DNA of 64,000 nt from Chrysogorgia sp. JL179-B06 (GCA_035772405.1 JAYKKM010000498.1:186001-250000); one strand, 5' to 3'; counted from the stretch's first letter, positions 8,430 to 17,493 are shown. The notes: generated from the letters alone by a model not told the origin. Translations and numbers: made by a program.

Positions 8430-8682
8430 AAAAATAAATGAACTATCCGTAGAAGATTATACTGAATTGTTAAACGGTAGAAATCGTGGAAAAAATTATT
8501 CCTCATCATATTTTGTTGTGAAAAGAAAAAATAAAGAAAATCCAACTAAGAAAGAAATTTTATTAAATGAGGGTGTGGGATTACCCTCAAATTTAAATTT
8601 AGATACTTATTATACAAGTGATAATAAAAAAAAGAGAAAAAAAATAGATCCAAATGTAATACGTTTTTTACAAAATAGATAA
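8422..8682 (+). CDS. 86-aa basic protein in capsid cluster
   Basis: Begins MTEKINELSVEDYTELLN, then a Lys/Arg-rich central part (V-K-R-K-N-K-E-N-P-T-K-K) and a second basic patch near the end (N-K-K-K-R-K-K-I-D-P-N-V-I-R-F-L). Small basic late proteins in this position are common in adenovirus-like elements, but I see no diagnostic motif. The start is ATG 8422, overlapping the previous stop. Confidence 0.5.
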   Translation: MTEKINELSVEDYTELLNGRNRGKNYSSSYFVVKRKNKENPTKKEILLNEGVGLPSNLNLDTYYTSDNKKKRKKIDPNVIRFLQNR

Positions 8683-8732
8683 ACTGTGTAAAAAAAAGTA
8701 TAAATAAAAAAAAGTTATATAAAAAAATCATA

Positions 8733-8816
8733 ATGTTGTGGATATTAATATTTGATGTTATTATTATTATTATTATTTTATTGTTGTTTTTTAAAAATAA
8801 AATAAATGACGCGTAA
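8733..8816 (+). CDS. 27-aa single-pass membrane microprotein
   Basis: Reads MLWILIFDVIIIIIILLLFF and then K-N-K-I-N-D-A. The whole N-terminal two thirds is one hydrophobic segment of about 20 residues, followed by a charged tail. It overlaps the start of the next gene by 11 bp. Part of the run comes from an ATT repeat, so chance is possible, but the position and compact overlap match real small genes here. Confidence 0.35.
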   Translation: MLWILIFDVIIIIIILLLFFKNKINDA

Positions 8817-8967
8817 AAAATATATCAAAAAAAGAAAAAACAAAAGAGGAATAAGAAAACGTAGAAGAAAAATACAAAAAGGAGGTTTTGGTGGAGCATT
8901 GGCACTGGGTATGTTTCTTCCTCAAGTGTTGGGAACACTTTCAAATATTCTTAAAGTTAACGTTTAA
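8806..8967 (+). CDS. pX/mu-like basic core protein with protease site
   Basis: 53 aa. The N-terminal half is almost all Lys/Arg (K-K-Y-I-K-K-R-K-N-K-R-G-I-R-K-R-R-R-K). Then comes I-Q-K-G-G-F-G-G-A-L-A and a hydrophobic C-terminus (M-F-L-P-Q-V-L-G-T-L-S-N-I-L). This basic head, Gly-Gly cleavage site and hydrophobic tail is the plan of adenovirus pX/mu and related Polinton proteins, which condense DNA and are matured by the adenain-type protease. The same Q-K/R-G-G motif recurs in two other E1 proteins. The stop is 11 bp before the MCP. Confidence 0.65.
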   Translation: MTRKKYIKKRKNKRGIRKRRRKIQKGGFGGALALGMFLPQVLGTLSNILKVNV

Positions 8968-8978
8968 AAAAAAAAAAA

Positions 8979-10310
8979 ATGAGTAAAAAAATTGAAGATG
9001 TGGAAAAAAATGATATATTATTTAGCGAGCCTTTGCAATTTTTTACTTCATCACCCTATAATGATACGTTTACGGAATGTCGTGAAACGGAAATTATCGC
9101 AACCCCTGTAGATAATCAATCGTCAGTATACACGTTTACAAGACATGGGAACGCCGTTGGATTAATGAAAACAAGCGATGCTAAAATAATGGCTAGAGTA
9201 TCGATTAGAAATGCTGCTGGAGTTATAGCACCTGCAGCATCGGGTTTTTCGATGATTTCATTACCCCTTCGTACAATGTGGAAAACAAAAGAATTAAAAA
9301 TAAATGAAAATTTAATTACACCATCAGATAATTTTGCACATTTTGCATCATGGATACAATTTATAATGCGTCAAATACCGTCGGGATATAAAGATTCTAA
9401 AGAGCTTAATATAGCATATTTAGATACAGCCGCACATATGAGCAGTATCGTGGGTTTCACGAATGGAACTAATGTTGTAAATGCAGGAGGGAGACAAAAA
9501 ACACAGGCATTTCAAAATCAATCGCAGTATTTGATAGATGAGATTGATTGTTCATTATTTAGCGAAGGGGATGCTGAAATATATATTCCTACAGCGTATA
9601 AAGTTGAATTACGTTTAACGCGGGCATTAAATACAATTGTAATGATGGGTGCCAATCATGCTGATATGCCCGTTGCTGCTACTATAATTACCCTAGATGA
9701 TTTTAAAATAAAAATTCCTGTATTTAAACCCAAAAAACAATTATCAAATGCGCTTAATATAGGGATGGTGACCCATAATAAAGAAACATTATATTATACA
9801 ACCAATTATCGTTGTATTACTGAATCAGTAGCTGCAGGACGAAATTCGCATCAAGTAATCGATGTGTTTAATGGTAGCGTTCCTACACGTTTATATATTG
9901 TATTTTCACCATTAGCAAATTGGAACGGATCATATACTCATAATATTTTTGAGTTTAACTGGCCTAATTATGATAATGTTGAAGTTTCGGTAAATAACGC
10001 TGTTGTCGGGAGAATAGAAAATCAAGCTGAAGCTTACTCAAAATTACGCTCGGTATTAAATCGCAACTATTCAGAAATGCCCATGACTTATAATGACTTT
10101 ATAAACGGGTATTCTATATTAGCATTTGATTTAACAGATAATAGAGACTCTCATCTTGCAGTATTACCCATAAGACCGTCGGGAAATGTTAATGTGGATT
10201 TTCATTTTTCTCAAAATACAGTTGTAGGGGCGTTAATATTTGTTGGTGAATTTCGAAATGAAATTAGAGTAGGATTAAATACCCCTGCAAGATTATTACA
10301 CAGCATTTAA
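8979..10310 (+). CDS. Major capsid protein, double jelly-roll (hexon-like)
   Basis: 443 aa, within the usual 400-600 for Polinton/adintovirus MCPs. Recognisable blocks: R-L-Y-I-V-F-S-P (about 304-311, before the second jelly roll), N-I-F-E-F-N-W-P, N-Y-D-N-V-E-V-S-V-N-N, Y-N-D-F-I-N-G-Y-S-I-L-A-F-D-L-T-D (about 372-388) and the C-terminal V-D-F-H-F-S plus V-G-E-F-R-N-E-I. These are the conserved positions of the family. The protein forms trimers that tile the icosahedral shell. Intact frame, preceded by a 13-A leader. Best-supported capsid gene in E1. Confidence 0.85.
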   Translation: MSKKIEDVEKNDILFSEPLQFFTSSPYNDTFTECRETEIIATPVDNQSSVYTFTRHGNAVGLMKTSDAKIMARVSIRNAAGVIAPAASGFSMISLPLRTMWKTKELKINENLITPSDNFAHFASWIQFIMRQIPSGYKDSKELNIAYLDTAAHMSSIVGFTNGTNVVNAGGRQKTQAFQNQSQYLIDEIDCSLFSEGDAEIYIPTAYKVELRLTRALNTIVMMGANHADMPVAATIITLDDFKIKIPVFKPKKQLSNALNIGMVTHNKETLYYTTNYRCITESVAAGRNSHQVIDVFNGSVPTRLYIVFSPLANWNGSYTHNIFEFNWPNYDNVEVSVNNAVVGRIENQAEAYSKLRSVLNRNYSEMPMTYNDFINGYSILAFDLTDNRDSHLAVLPIRPSGNVNVDFHFSQNTVVGALIFVGEFRNEIRVGLNTPARLLHSI

Positions 10311-10346
10311 TTATCAACATTTGTGACAAGGGGATGTACAAAAAAA

Positions 10347-10478
10347 ATGAAGAACACAAAACCCATTACAACAAAGAATAGAATAAAAAAACCAAAAATA
10401 AAAAAAACAGTTATTAACAAAATACCCCTAAATCGTGAACATATTCTTGTATTTCCACCGTTTTCAGTTTACGCATAA
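10347..10478 (+). CDS. Short basic N-terminal ORF, perhaps 5' part of the 10480 gene
   Basis: 43 aa, starting MKNTKPITTKNRIKKPKIKK, ending L-V-F-P-P-F-S-V-Y-A. It stops at an 8-A run. Directly after that run, in another frame, lies the acidic 10480-11034 frame, which has no early ATG of its own. The simplest reading is one gene broken by a single-base indel in the A run, or a frameshift site. Function unknown. Confidence 0.4.
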   Translation: MKNTKPITTKNRIKKPKIKKTVINKIPLNREHILVFPPFSVYA

Positions 10479-10479
10479 A

Positions 10480-11034
10480 AAAAATGATGAATTAAATAAA
10501 GAAGAGGTAAAAAAAGACGAGAAAAATGATAATTCAAGAGATGATGATGATGAAGAGGAGGATGAAGTTGATAGTGAAAATGATAGCGATGTTGTTAGCG
10601 ATGATGTTAGTGATGAAATGGATAGTGAAAGTTCCGTTACTTCTTCTTCATCAAGTTGCGAAGATGATTTAAAATTTTTAGAAACATTAGTTCAATTAAA
10701 TAAAATAAAGAAAAAAGCTTTTGAAAAAAAAAAAAAGGATTTTTTACCATCGTTAAAAAAATATCTTAAAGCAGATATTGATAAAAAAAATACGTTGTTA
10801 GATTCTCAATTAATTAATAAATTACAATACATTGCTAAAAATATTTTAAATAAAAAAATTTCGATCCAACTTTCCAGTGATAATAAATATATTTTGAATA
10901 AGTTTTCAAAGAACAAAATAAAAGAAAAAGATTTAAAAATATTATTATCTGAGGATTTTCGTATAATCAACATATATCAAAAAGCATACAAATTACTTAA
11001 CCAACAAATAAAAAAAAATGACCGAAGTAAATAA
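10480..11034 (+). CDS. Acidic/serine-rich protein with helical C-terminus
   Basis: About 185 codons. The N-terminal third is very acidic (R-D-D-D-D-E-E-E-D-E-V-D-S-E-N-D) with a Ser cluster (S-S-V-T-S-S-S-S-S-C). The rest is Lys-rich and probably helical (L-K-F-L-E-T-L-V-Q-L-N-K-I-K-K-K). The first ATG in frame is well inside the acidic tract, so the real N-terminus likely comes from the 10347 reading frame. It lies between MCP and protease, where adenoviruses keep scaffold or core proteins. No family recognised. Confidence 0.5.
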   Translation, partial: KNDELNKEEVKKDEKNDNSRDDDDEEEDEVDSENDSDVVSDDVSDEMDSESSVTSSSSSCEDDLKFLETLVQLNKIKKKAFEKKKKDFLPSLKKYLKADIDKKNTLLDSQLINKLQYIAKNILNKKISIQLSSDNKYILNKFSKNKIKEKDLKILLSEDFRIINIYQKAYKLLNQQIKKNDRSK

Positions 11035-11701
11035 AATGCAATTAATTAATCCGAGTAAATTAAATGAAATTTTAGATTTAATCAAAACTGATCATGAAAA
11101 CGAAAAATTATTGCAGGGAATTAACAACAAAAATAATTTCGAACTTATTGAAAGTAAAAATAAAATGAAAGAAGAAATGAAAAAAGTTAATAATGATCAA
11201 CGTGTCGCAGAGAGTATGGTTAGTTTTTTAAAAAGACAACAAAATATGAAAAGAAAAAGTAATGAACTTGAAAATGAGGTGACCAATGATGAATCACCCG
11301 GAGTAAGGAAAACACCGACTGTGACAAGTGGGCAACAAATAAAAGAATTTCTTGAAAGGAAAAAAATTAAAACTGGGGGTACAGATATAATAAAAATAAA
11401 CGGTGTTGCAATAAACCATCATGATTTATTATATGATTTAACGCATAATGTCAGCAAACAAAACATGTTCAATCTTACACAACAAAAGCAGACGGTTGCT
11501 TTAAAAGAATTGAAAAAATTACATATGCCCGCCTATTATATACGAAATATAAAATTACGACAACGTTATATAAATTTGGGAAAAACCCCTTCGGGTCTTT
11601 CGAGTCACGAAGAACCATCTACATCACTCACCACCCACATTCCTACCCCCTCTTCAACGCCCTATTCAACACAAAGAAAATGGCGACGCAAAAATCAATG
11701 A
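11018..11701 (+). CDS. 227-aa structural-type protein with KTGG site
   Basis: The N-terminal half is charged and probably coiled-coil (L-N-E-I-L-D-L-I-K-T-D-H and F-E-L-I-E-S-K-N-K-M-K-E-E-M-K-K). K-I-K-T-G-G-T at about 118 could be a protease site like those in the core proteins. The tail is Ser/Thr/Pro-rich (P-S-T-S-L-T-T-H-I-P-T-P-S-S-T-P) and ends in basic residues. It overlaps its upstream neighbour by 17 bp and the protease gene by 22 bp, so all three are probably one transcription unit. Function unknown; a scaffold or core role is inference. Confidence 0.55.
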   Translation: MTEVNKMQLINPSKLNEILDLIKTDHENEKLLQGINNKNNFELIESKNKMKEEMKKVNNDQRVAESMVSFLKRQQNMKRKSNELENEVTNDESPGVRKTPTVTSGQQIKEFLERKKIKTGGTDIIKINGVAINHHDLLYDLTHNVSKQNMFNLTQQKQTVALKELKKLHMPAYYIRNIKLRQRYINLGKTPSGLSSHEEPSTSLTTHIPTPSSTPYSTQRKWRRKNQ

Positions 11702-12228
11702 ATTTACATTGTTTTTTAACCCAATTTTTATTTACGAACGAGATTAATAAAATTTCAAAAATAAATAAGTTTTTAAATAAATATTATTTGGGTACATTTC
11801 CTGCAAATATTTTTCCTAAAAAAATTTATTATCCCTCGTGTTGGATTTGGAATACGGATGAAGCAGATCAAAACGGTCAACATTGGATTGCTATATGGGT
11901 GGATAAAGAAAAACATATGAATTTTTTTGATAGTTTTGCAAAAGATGTCTCGTTTTATAAACGTGAATATTGGTATGATTATAGTGTAAAAAAAGGACTA
12001 ACATTTCAATATATTCAAAGTAAACAATTACAATCCAAAAATACAGCTGTGTGTGGAAATTGGAGTTTATTATATTTATACAATCAATGTCGTAATGAAT
12101 TCGAAAATAATAAACAAAAAATATTTAAAAATGAACGTATTAAACTAAAAAACGATATTAAATTTAAAAAAAAAATAGAAACAATTTTAGGTCGTGTACT
12201 CGTGGGAATATATAATAAAAAATGTTAA
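11680..12228 (+). CDS. Adenain-like cysteine protease
   Basis: 182 aa, close to the about 200 aa of adenovirus-type proteases. The catalytic set is visible in order: His in G-Q-H-W-I-A-I-W-V-D (about 66), Asp in M-N-F-F-D-S-F (about 85), Gln in L-Q-S-K-N-T-A-V-C-G-N-W (about 118) and Cys in the V-C-G of the same block (about 124). The family cleaves capsid and core precursors at Gly-Gly or Gly-x sites, fitting the Q-K/R-G-G motifs in the 8806, 12375 and 18536 proteins. Frame intact. It is the last gene of the rightward capsid cluster. Confidence 0.8.
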   Translation: MATQKSMNLHCFLTQFLFTNEINKISKINKFLNKYYLGTFPANIFPKKIYYPSCWIWNTDEADQNGQHWIAIWVDKEKHMNFFDSFAKDVSFYKREYWYDYSVKKGLTFQYIQSKQLQSKNTAVCGNWSLLYLYNQCRNEFENNKQKIFKNERIKLKNDIKFKKKIETILGRVLVGIYNKKC

Positions 12229-12374
12229 AAAAATTGTAAGAGTAATAACAATCAGTCATGTTGTAGTTTTAATAATGCCAATTTTTAATTAAACAAAAAA
12301 ATTAACTTATTTACACTGTTTATGGATTTTTTAATTAACCATTTAACCATCTGTCAACATCACTATAACTAATA

Positions 12375-12605
12375 CTACGACTCCCCTTTTTGTTTTCTTT
12401 TTCGAACACCCAAACCAAACAAATTGACCAAATTAGAACCTCGAGCACCCCCTTTTTGTTTTCTTTTTCTTTTTCGAATACCAATTCCGAATTGATTTCC
12501 AACTAACGATCCCAAAGGTCCAAAAATATCTAGAGCACTACCCCCTTTTTGTTTCTTTTTTCTAAGGATAATTCCCCTCCTGCTTCTATATCTTCTTCTT
12601 GCCAT
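12375..12605 (-). CDS. Arg/Lys-rich core protein with three Gly-type cleavage sites
   Basis: 76 aa. It is built from near-repeats: basic patch, then Q-K-G-G-S, a hydrophobic stretch I-F-G-P-L-G-S-L-V-G-N, basic patch (R-K-R-K-R-K-Q-K-G-G-A), L-V-N-L-F-G-L-G-V, basic patch and a terminal Q-K-G-E-S. The alternation of basic blocks and (Q-K-G-G)-hydrophobic blocks suggests a polyprotein cut into mu-like peptides by the element's own protease. It is the first minus-strand gene downstream of the ATPase and faces the protease gene convergently. Confidence 0.6.
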   Translation of the reverse strand: MARRRYRSRRGIILRKKKQKGGSALDIFGPLGSLVGNQFGIGIRKRKRKQKGGARGSNLVNLFGLGVRKRKQKGES

Positions 12606-12730
12606 GTTTTTTAAAAAAAATTAATACACAATATACACACCCCATACTATATATACTTTTAAAAAAAAAACGATTTTCAACAACTCTTTTTATTTTTTTA
12701 ACAAACATTTATTTTTCTTTTTACATTTAT

Positions 12731-13408
12731 TTACAAATCATAGATTATCGTTGATTCATGTGGAAATACATTGGTTCTAATTCTACAATTTTCATACCCT
12801 TTTCTACAATTATCAAATACCAAATAACCATAGGGTTTCTCATTAATTTCACTTAATACTTTATTAAATCTATTTCTATTAATTTTTTTATTATCACATA
12901 TCGTATACATATTATTATAATCGCTTAAATTTTTAAACATAACATAATATTGACTATTGACACGTAAATTTCGCAATTTACCATTACCATATGTTAAATT
13001 TTGACATGTAAAAATAACACTAATATTACGATGATGGACATCTTGAGTTGCAATATTATCTATTCTTTCAAGATTTTCCTTTGATGATGTGGCAACTAAC
13101 ATGAGATCATCTAATATTATTAACGTATTTTCACGGGTATTCGTTTGTATATCGGTAATGCGGGGAATACCCTTTTGACAATCGATAAATTCAACACTAA
13201 TATCTGTTTTTTCCGCAAGAACTTTTTCCATTTCAGCGTACAGAGGTTGATAAATTGAATATAAATAAACAATTTTAACAATTGCAGGTGTAATCATAAT
13301 GTTAATATTTTTCAATAATTGTAATATCCAATATGTTTTCCCACTTTGACTAGGCCCACATAACGTTAACATAAAAGGGTGTTGAAATGGTAATGAAACA
13401 TTGTTCAT
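12731..13408 (-). CDS. DNA-packaging ATPase (FtsK/HerA, A32-like)
   Basis: 225 aa. Walker A G-P-S-Q-S-G-K-T sits at about 18-25 and Walker B T-L-I-I-L-D-D-L at about 93-100. The family pumps viral DNA into preformed capsids and is shared by Polintons, virophages and nucleocytoplasmic viruses. The rest fits the A32-like core (I-S-V-I-F-T-C-Q-N-L, the sensor region). It starts 1 bp after the polymerase stop on the same strand, so it is likely co-transcribed. Intact. Confidence 0.85.
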   Translation of the reverse strand: MNNVSLPFQHPFMLTLCGPSQSGKTYWILQLLKNINIMITPAIVKIVYLYSIYQPLYAEMEKVLAEKTDISVEFIDCQKGIPRITDIQTNTRENTLIILDDLMLVATSSKENLERIDNIATQDVHHRNISVIFTCQNLTYGNGKLRNLRVNSQYYVMFKNLSDYNNMYTICDNKKINRNRFNKVLSEINEKPYGYLVFDNCRKGYENCRIRTNVFPHESTIIYDL

Positions 13409-13409
13409 T

Positions 13410-14231
13410 TCAGTTATCTAAAAATCCAAACGGAATCGTATTAAAATTATTTTTAACAACACGTTTATTAAATGTAAATGAAAATTTTTTTATTTCATCC
13501 TCAATAAAAATATGATTAAGTTTATCTTTACATATTTTATTGTGATATTTAATTTCGATGATCTGATCTTGATTTTTAACACATTGTGTCAAGGATAAAA
13601 AATTCAATTTTTCTTTTGTTTCATTTTTTAAAGTAAAACCTTTGACATGAATACATTCCTGATTTAAATTAGTTATATACGCGTAACATTTTGGACCCGT
13701 TGAACAAAAATTTGTTATCCATTCATTTTCATTTAATTCATTCGTTAAATCTCCTAAATATTTTCCCGTTTTAACATCAGTATAATTATTTTCATCAGAT
13801 ATATAAATAACAGAATCTGTATCAAAATATAAAACGCGATCGTCTAATTTAACGAGTAACTCGTATAATTTCAAACGTGCATATGCAGTAACAAAACACG
13901 CAATGATTACATTTCCCGTTTTTAGAGGGGTTGTTGCATCATCAATTTTTTCATATGTACAACGTAATAATGTTTCGTTTATAAATTCCATCGATGTTAA
14001 TTTTTTACTTTTATCATTGGCAATATTTAATAATTCTTCATAATCGTTTAAAAAACACACTTGTGTATTATTTTCGTTTTGAGCAAATTTTCCCCATAAC
14101 GAATTTAAAAATGTTTTTGCAATAGTTCTTAATCCGGGATTTTTCTCTATTTTGTCTTTATCTAAAAAAACATTTTCATTTTTTAAATAATCATTACAAT
14201 ACTGTTTAATTTTATCATCATTTACTTCCAT
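13410..14231 (-). CDS. DNA polymerase B, C-terminal part (frame 3 of 3)
   Basis: 273 aa holding the rest of the palm and thumb: motif B region R-T-I-A-K-T-F-L-N-S-L-W-G-K-F-A-Q (about 35-51) and motif C Y-F-D-T-D-S-V-I-Y (about 134-142), whose two Asp bind catalytic metals. It overlaps the end of the 14218-16929 frame by 14 bp and continues it one base out of register, right after the conserved K-x4-S-G region. So this is the tail of the same polymerase rather than a separate gene. The ATG at 14231 is probably incidental. Confidence 0.75.
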   Translation of the reverse strand: MEVNDDKIKQYCNDYLKNENVFLDKDKIEKNPGLRTIAKTFLNSLWGKFAQNENNTQVCFLNDYEELLNIANDKSKKLTSMEFINETLLRCTYEKIDDATTPLKTGNVIIACFVTAYARLKLYELLVKLDDRVLYFDTDSVIYISDENNYTDVKTGKYLGDLTNELNENEWITNFCSTGPKCYAYITNLNQECIHVKGFTLKNETKEKLNFLSLTQCVKNQDQIIEIKYHNKICKDKLNHIFIEDEIKKFSFTFNKRVVKNNFNTIPFGFLDN

Positions 14232-16929
14232 CTGCGTTCAAACAATCCGTAGGAATTCCTGAAGATTCTTGTTTGATTTTTAAAAATTGATTTACGTATT
14301 GTGAAAAGATTTTTTCTTTGCGCTCAAAATGATATATTTCGTAAAGAGCAATTATTTTATATCCCTTATCTATAGCAACATTAATCTCAACACTAGTCCA
14401 AGTACCCGTCAAGTATCGATCGCTTTCATTATGTTCACATTTATTACATTTATCCACAGCACATTTATAACATAATGGAAATAATAATTTCCCATCTATT
14501 CTAACGGGTAAAACAGGAAAGTAAATATTTCGAGGAGGTGAAATACAACATTTTACTAAACCAAATATGTCCTTGATTTTTATTTTATTACAATCTTTCC
14601 CCAGTAAAATAGTAGGATGACCCACAGGAAAATCATAATTTTTTTGTACATCAGGGTATAGCGATGTAAAATCTACGTAACTTATTCGTTCGTTGGGTTT
14701 TGTTTCTTTAAATAAACATACGGGGGAAGTTCGCCCCCCATATAATGCGTCACGTGGTGTTAAAGGAGTAAACGGATAAAATTTTCTTTTCTTTTCAATT
14801 AATTGTTTCTGTGTATATTTTTTTTCTTCTAAATAATCACATTCCCACATCTCGATTAATTTGTAACCGGCATTTTTTATTGTCCAAGAAAAACGTTGCG
14901 TATTTGCATATAAATTACTAAATTTTTCGTTTGTAAGAACGTTTAATGCATAGGGGTCGAAACATTTGGGACATCCGTGATAAAAACAACCATGAAATTG
15001 ATATATCGTATCAATATAAAAACCATCGACAAAACGTCCTAGAATGTTTTTCTCCCCATTTTGTGAACAGATATATTCTAAATTTCCTCCTATTTCTCGA
15101 TTAATTTCATCTAACCAATCAATAGCAATTAAACTCTGTTTTACACCCCCCCTATACCCCGAAGCAGGAATAATTCCTACACATTTTTTTTTTTTTAAAT
15201 TAAGTCTATACACTTTCAAAGCTAAACTAGCAATCGTAATACAATTTTTTGCATAAAAGGGGGTGATATGACCTATGGTCCCTATCATTGTAGAAAATTT
15301 AACACATCCCTTTCTTAAAATATCTACATCACTACAACAATAATAATAAATCTCTTTACGAAATATATATTTCTCTTTCTTTTTTTCTAAATACCATTTT
15401 TCAAATTCATTAAGTGTTGCTGTATTCATATGTTTCGTATCAAAAAATTTCCGATCTACAATGTCACCCTCATAAGTTAAATCGTAAAATTCATAAGGAT
15501 GAAATCCCTTACATTCCCCTTGAAGATCCATTGCTTTTGGAATATCCGCTAATTTCATACTAAAAAACAAATAACTATCGAGGATTCTAATATTTTGTTC
15601 TTTAATTATTAAACTCATTATTTTAGTACCGTTCATTATAGTATTCGGCATTATCTGTTTTATTTCTAAAAGATATTTTAAAATAAAAATAGTATCAAAT
15701 CTACCCCCGTTATGAGCTATCCAAACGGAATTTGTTTGTTCAAACATAAATTCACATAAAGTTTCAATAACATTGTTATCAAAAATAAATTGTCTATTCC
15801 CACAACAACTAACTTTTTCAATAGTATTATCGATAATTTCTTGATCCTTTTTTTCAAATATTTTTGTTTTTTTAAATTCAATATGTTGACATTTTTTACA
15901 TACCTTTTGGACGATACAATAAAACGGTACGAGCAATTTAGTTTCGGTTACTTTTGTTTCAAAATCAAAAAAAAATAAAGTGGGATCACTTTCTTTCCCC
16001 TTGTTATATTCAAGTGAAAGGGGTTTCACGTAACAAAAATGAGGTTGTTTCATGTATTTATCACAATGAAAACAAAATCGTTTGCTACAATCATGTTTAA
16101 CTGTTTTATTAGAAAAAATGAAAAAGAATCGAGGACAAATTTTGTTACAGGTTTTACAATAAAAAAAATATTGACACGGTGTTAAACGGTTATAATTACT
16201 TTGAGAAGGTTTAAAAATTTTATTTGTTAAATGATTTGTAAAACAATTTTCATCATAAAAAATTATATCACAACTGGCACAAATAAGTTTATTATTTTTA
16301 TCTTTACACTTATTCGGATATTTATAACATCGTAAACAAGTTAAGTTATTTGTAGTACATAGGTGATTATCGACATATTCATGACGTTTAAAATAACTCA
16401 TACATTTAACACAAAAAGAACTGGTACTGAGTTTAGAAAATTCCTTTATGCTTAAGACTACATCGTAATGATTATTATTTAACCATAAACATACAATTTC
16501 ATTAGTCAATTTAATAAGATTACCTTCACTATCAGTTCGTGAATCATAAATTATATTATCGGAATGAGTGTCAGCATACACTAACAAATCAACACCCTGT
16601 TTTTTTAAATAATTATTATATACAAAATGAAACTGTGTAGCATCAACATTACCCTCGGGTATCCCACATTCCCGATATACATTTCGAATTTCTTCACACG
16701 TAAATAAATCATCCACGGGTTTATTGGGTTTTCTTTTCATTATAAAATATTTATAGTCTTGTTTTAAAAATGATAAACCCACTAATATTGCTAAAGCAAA
16801 ACAACAATCTTTCACTGTACGAAATAATACATGGCTAAGAATATAAAATACCCCCGTGCGAAATTTACGGCCATATTTTTTTACATTACTTTTCACACCA
16901 CCTTTATCTGTAGCATTTCCCTTATTCAA
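14218..16929 (-). CDS. DNA polymerase B, main part: N-terminal domain, exonuclease, palm (frame 2 of 3)
   Basis: 903 codons. From the N-terminus: a Cys-rich region with several C-x2-C pairs (about 130-300), Exo I F-F-F-D-F-E-T (about 322), Exo II W-I-A-H-N-G-G-R-F-D (about 407), Exo III Y-C-C-S-D-V-D-I-L (about 532), the Polinton-specific F-V-D-G-F-Y, then Q-F-H-G-C-F-Y-H-G-C insert (about 640-660), motif A Y-V-D-F-T-S-L-Y-P (about 760) and A-L-Y-G-G-R just before it. This is the protein-primed-type PolB that replicates Polinton DNA from terminal protein. No ATG at its start: the frame is open upstream and opens with TTG. Confidence 0.8.
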   Translation of the reverse strand: MNKGNATDKGGVKSNVKKYGRKFRTGVFYILSHVLFRTVKDCCFALAILVGLSFLKQDYKYFIMKRKPNKPVDDLFTCEEIRNVYRECGIPEGNVDATQFHFVYNNYLKKQGVDLLVYADTHSDNIIYDSRTDSEGNLIKLTNEIVCLWLNNNHYDVVLSIKEFSKLSTSSFCVKCMSYFKRHEYVDNHLCTTNNLTCLRCYKYPNKCKDKNNKLICASCDIIFYDENCFTNHLTNKIFKPSQSNYNRLTPCQYFFYCKTCNKICPRFFFIFSNKTVKHDCSKRFCFHCDKYMKQPHFCYVKPLSLEYNKGKESDPTLFFFDFETKVTETKLLVPFYCIVQKVCKKCQHIEFKKTKIFEKKDQEIIDNTIEKVSCCGNRQFIFDNNVIETLCEFMFEQTNSVWIAHNGGRFDTIFILKYLLEIKQIMPNTIMNGTKIMSLIIKEQNIRILDSYLFFSMKLADIPKAMDLQGECKGFHPYEFYDLTYEGDIVDRKFFDTKHMNTATLNEFEKWYLEKKKEKYIFRKEIYYYCCSDVDILRKGCVKFSTMIGTIGHITPFYAKNCITIASLALKVYRLNLKKKKCVGIIPASGYRGGVKQSLIAIDWLDEINREIGGNLEYICSQNGEKNILGRFVDGFYIDTIYQFHGCFYHGCPKCFDPYALNVLTNEKFSNLYANTQRFSWTIKNAGYKLIEMWECDYLEEKKYTQKQLIEKKRKFYPFTPLTPRDALYGGRTSPVCLFKETKPNERISYVDFTSLYPDVQKNYDFPVGHPTILLGKDCNKIKIKDIFGLVKCCISPPRNIYFPVLPVRIDGKLLFPLCYKCAVDKCNKCEHNESDRYLTGTWTSVEINVAIDKGYKIIALYEIYHFERKEKIFSQYVNQFLKIKQESSGIPTDCLNADGSK

Positions 16930-16930
16930 A

Positions 16931-17455
16931 CTATTGTAAATACTTTTTTTCCTTAGTACACTTTTTTTTTTTATTTGTACTTATTCCTGCGGGAAAAGTT
17001 TGAACAATTACTTTACTATTCCAACCATTAGCTATTATTTCTTTATTACTCTGCATAAATTTTTCCATAATATTTAAGAAATATTTAACGTCAAAGTCTT
17101 TCACGGGTAAAACGGCTGTAGAGAAAAAACTTTTTGGCGCATTACTAAAGATAAATCTAACATAATCATCATCACTTTTTACATTTGCCCGTGCAATGTT
17201 AATTAAATAAGAAAAAACCAACGATAACGATTGAATAAAACTAATAAAATTAACCGTTTTTTCCCGTGAAACATCCAAAGAAAAATGTTGTTCAGTGACT
17301 TTAAATTTTTCTCTACTAATAGTTTCTATATGATTAACAGAAAAATAATCGTCTATTTTATCATTTTTCTTACTTTCTTTTTTCTTATTAAATAAACTTA
17401 CAATTTTATCTATATCTTTTTGACTATATTTTAATTTTTTCTGATCATCATTCAT
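16931..17455 (-). CDS. DNA polymerase B, N-terminal region (frame 1 of 3)
   Basis: 174 aa. A charged start, then F-I-S-F-I-Q-S-L-S-L, F-S-N-A-P-K-S-F-F-S-T-A-V-L-P-V and I-M-E-K-F-M-Q-S-N-K, ending V-I-V-Q-T-F-P-A-G-I. In Polinton polymerases a similar domain (strand, then a 'Q-S' helix, then I-V) forms the N-terminus directly ahead of the Cys-rich region. Here it runs into an 11-A tract and then an early stop, while the 903-codon frame opens across the same tract. I read it as the polymerase N-terminus separated by an A-run indel. It could instead be a distinct small gene. Confidence 0.55.
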   Translation of the reverse strand: MNDDQKKLKYSQKDIDKIVSLFNKKKESKKNDKIDDYFSVNHIETISREKFKVTEQHFSLDVSREKTVNFISFIQSLSLVFSYLINIARANVKSDDDYVRFIFSNAPKSFFSTAVLPVKDFDVKYFLNIMEKFMQSNKEIIANGWNSKVIVQTFPAGISTNKKKKCTKEKKYLQ

Positions 17456-17493
17456 CTTCTTTTTTTTTTCTAAAACAAGAAAAACACGCCGTT

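Noticed and set aside
14218..14231. Programmed frameshifting between polymerase frames
   Set aside because: No classical slippery heptamer followed by a pseudoknot is visible at this junction, and other E1 genes are broken too; decay or indel error is simpler.
15044..15256. Plus-strand frame opposite E1 polymerase
   Set aside because: Antisense shadow of the exonuclease/palm coding region.
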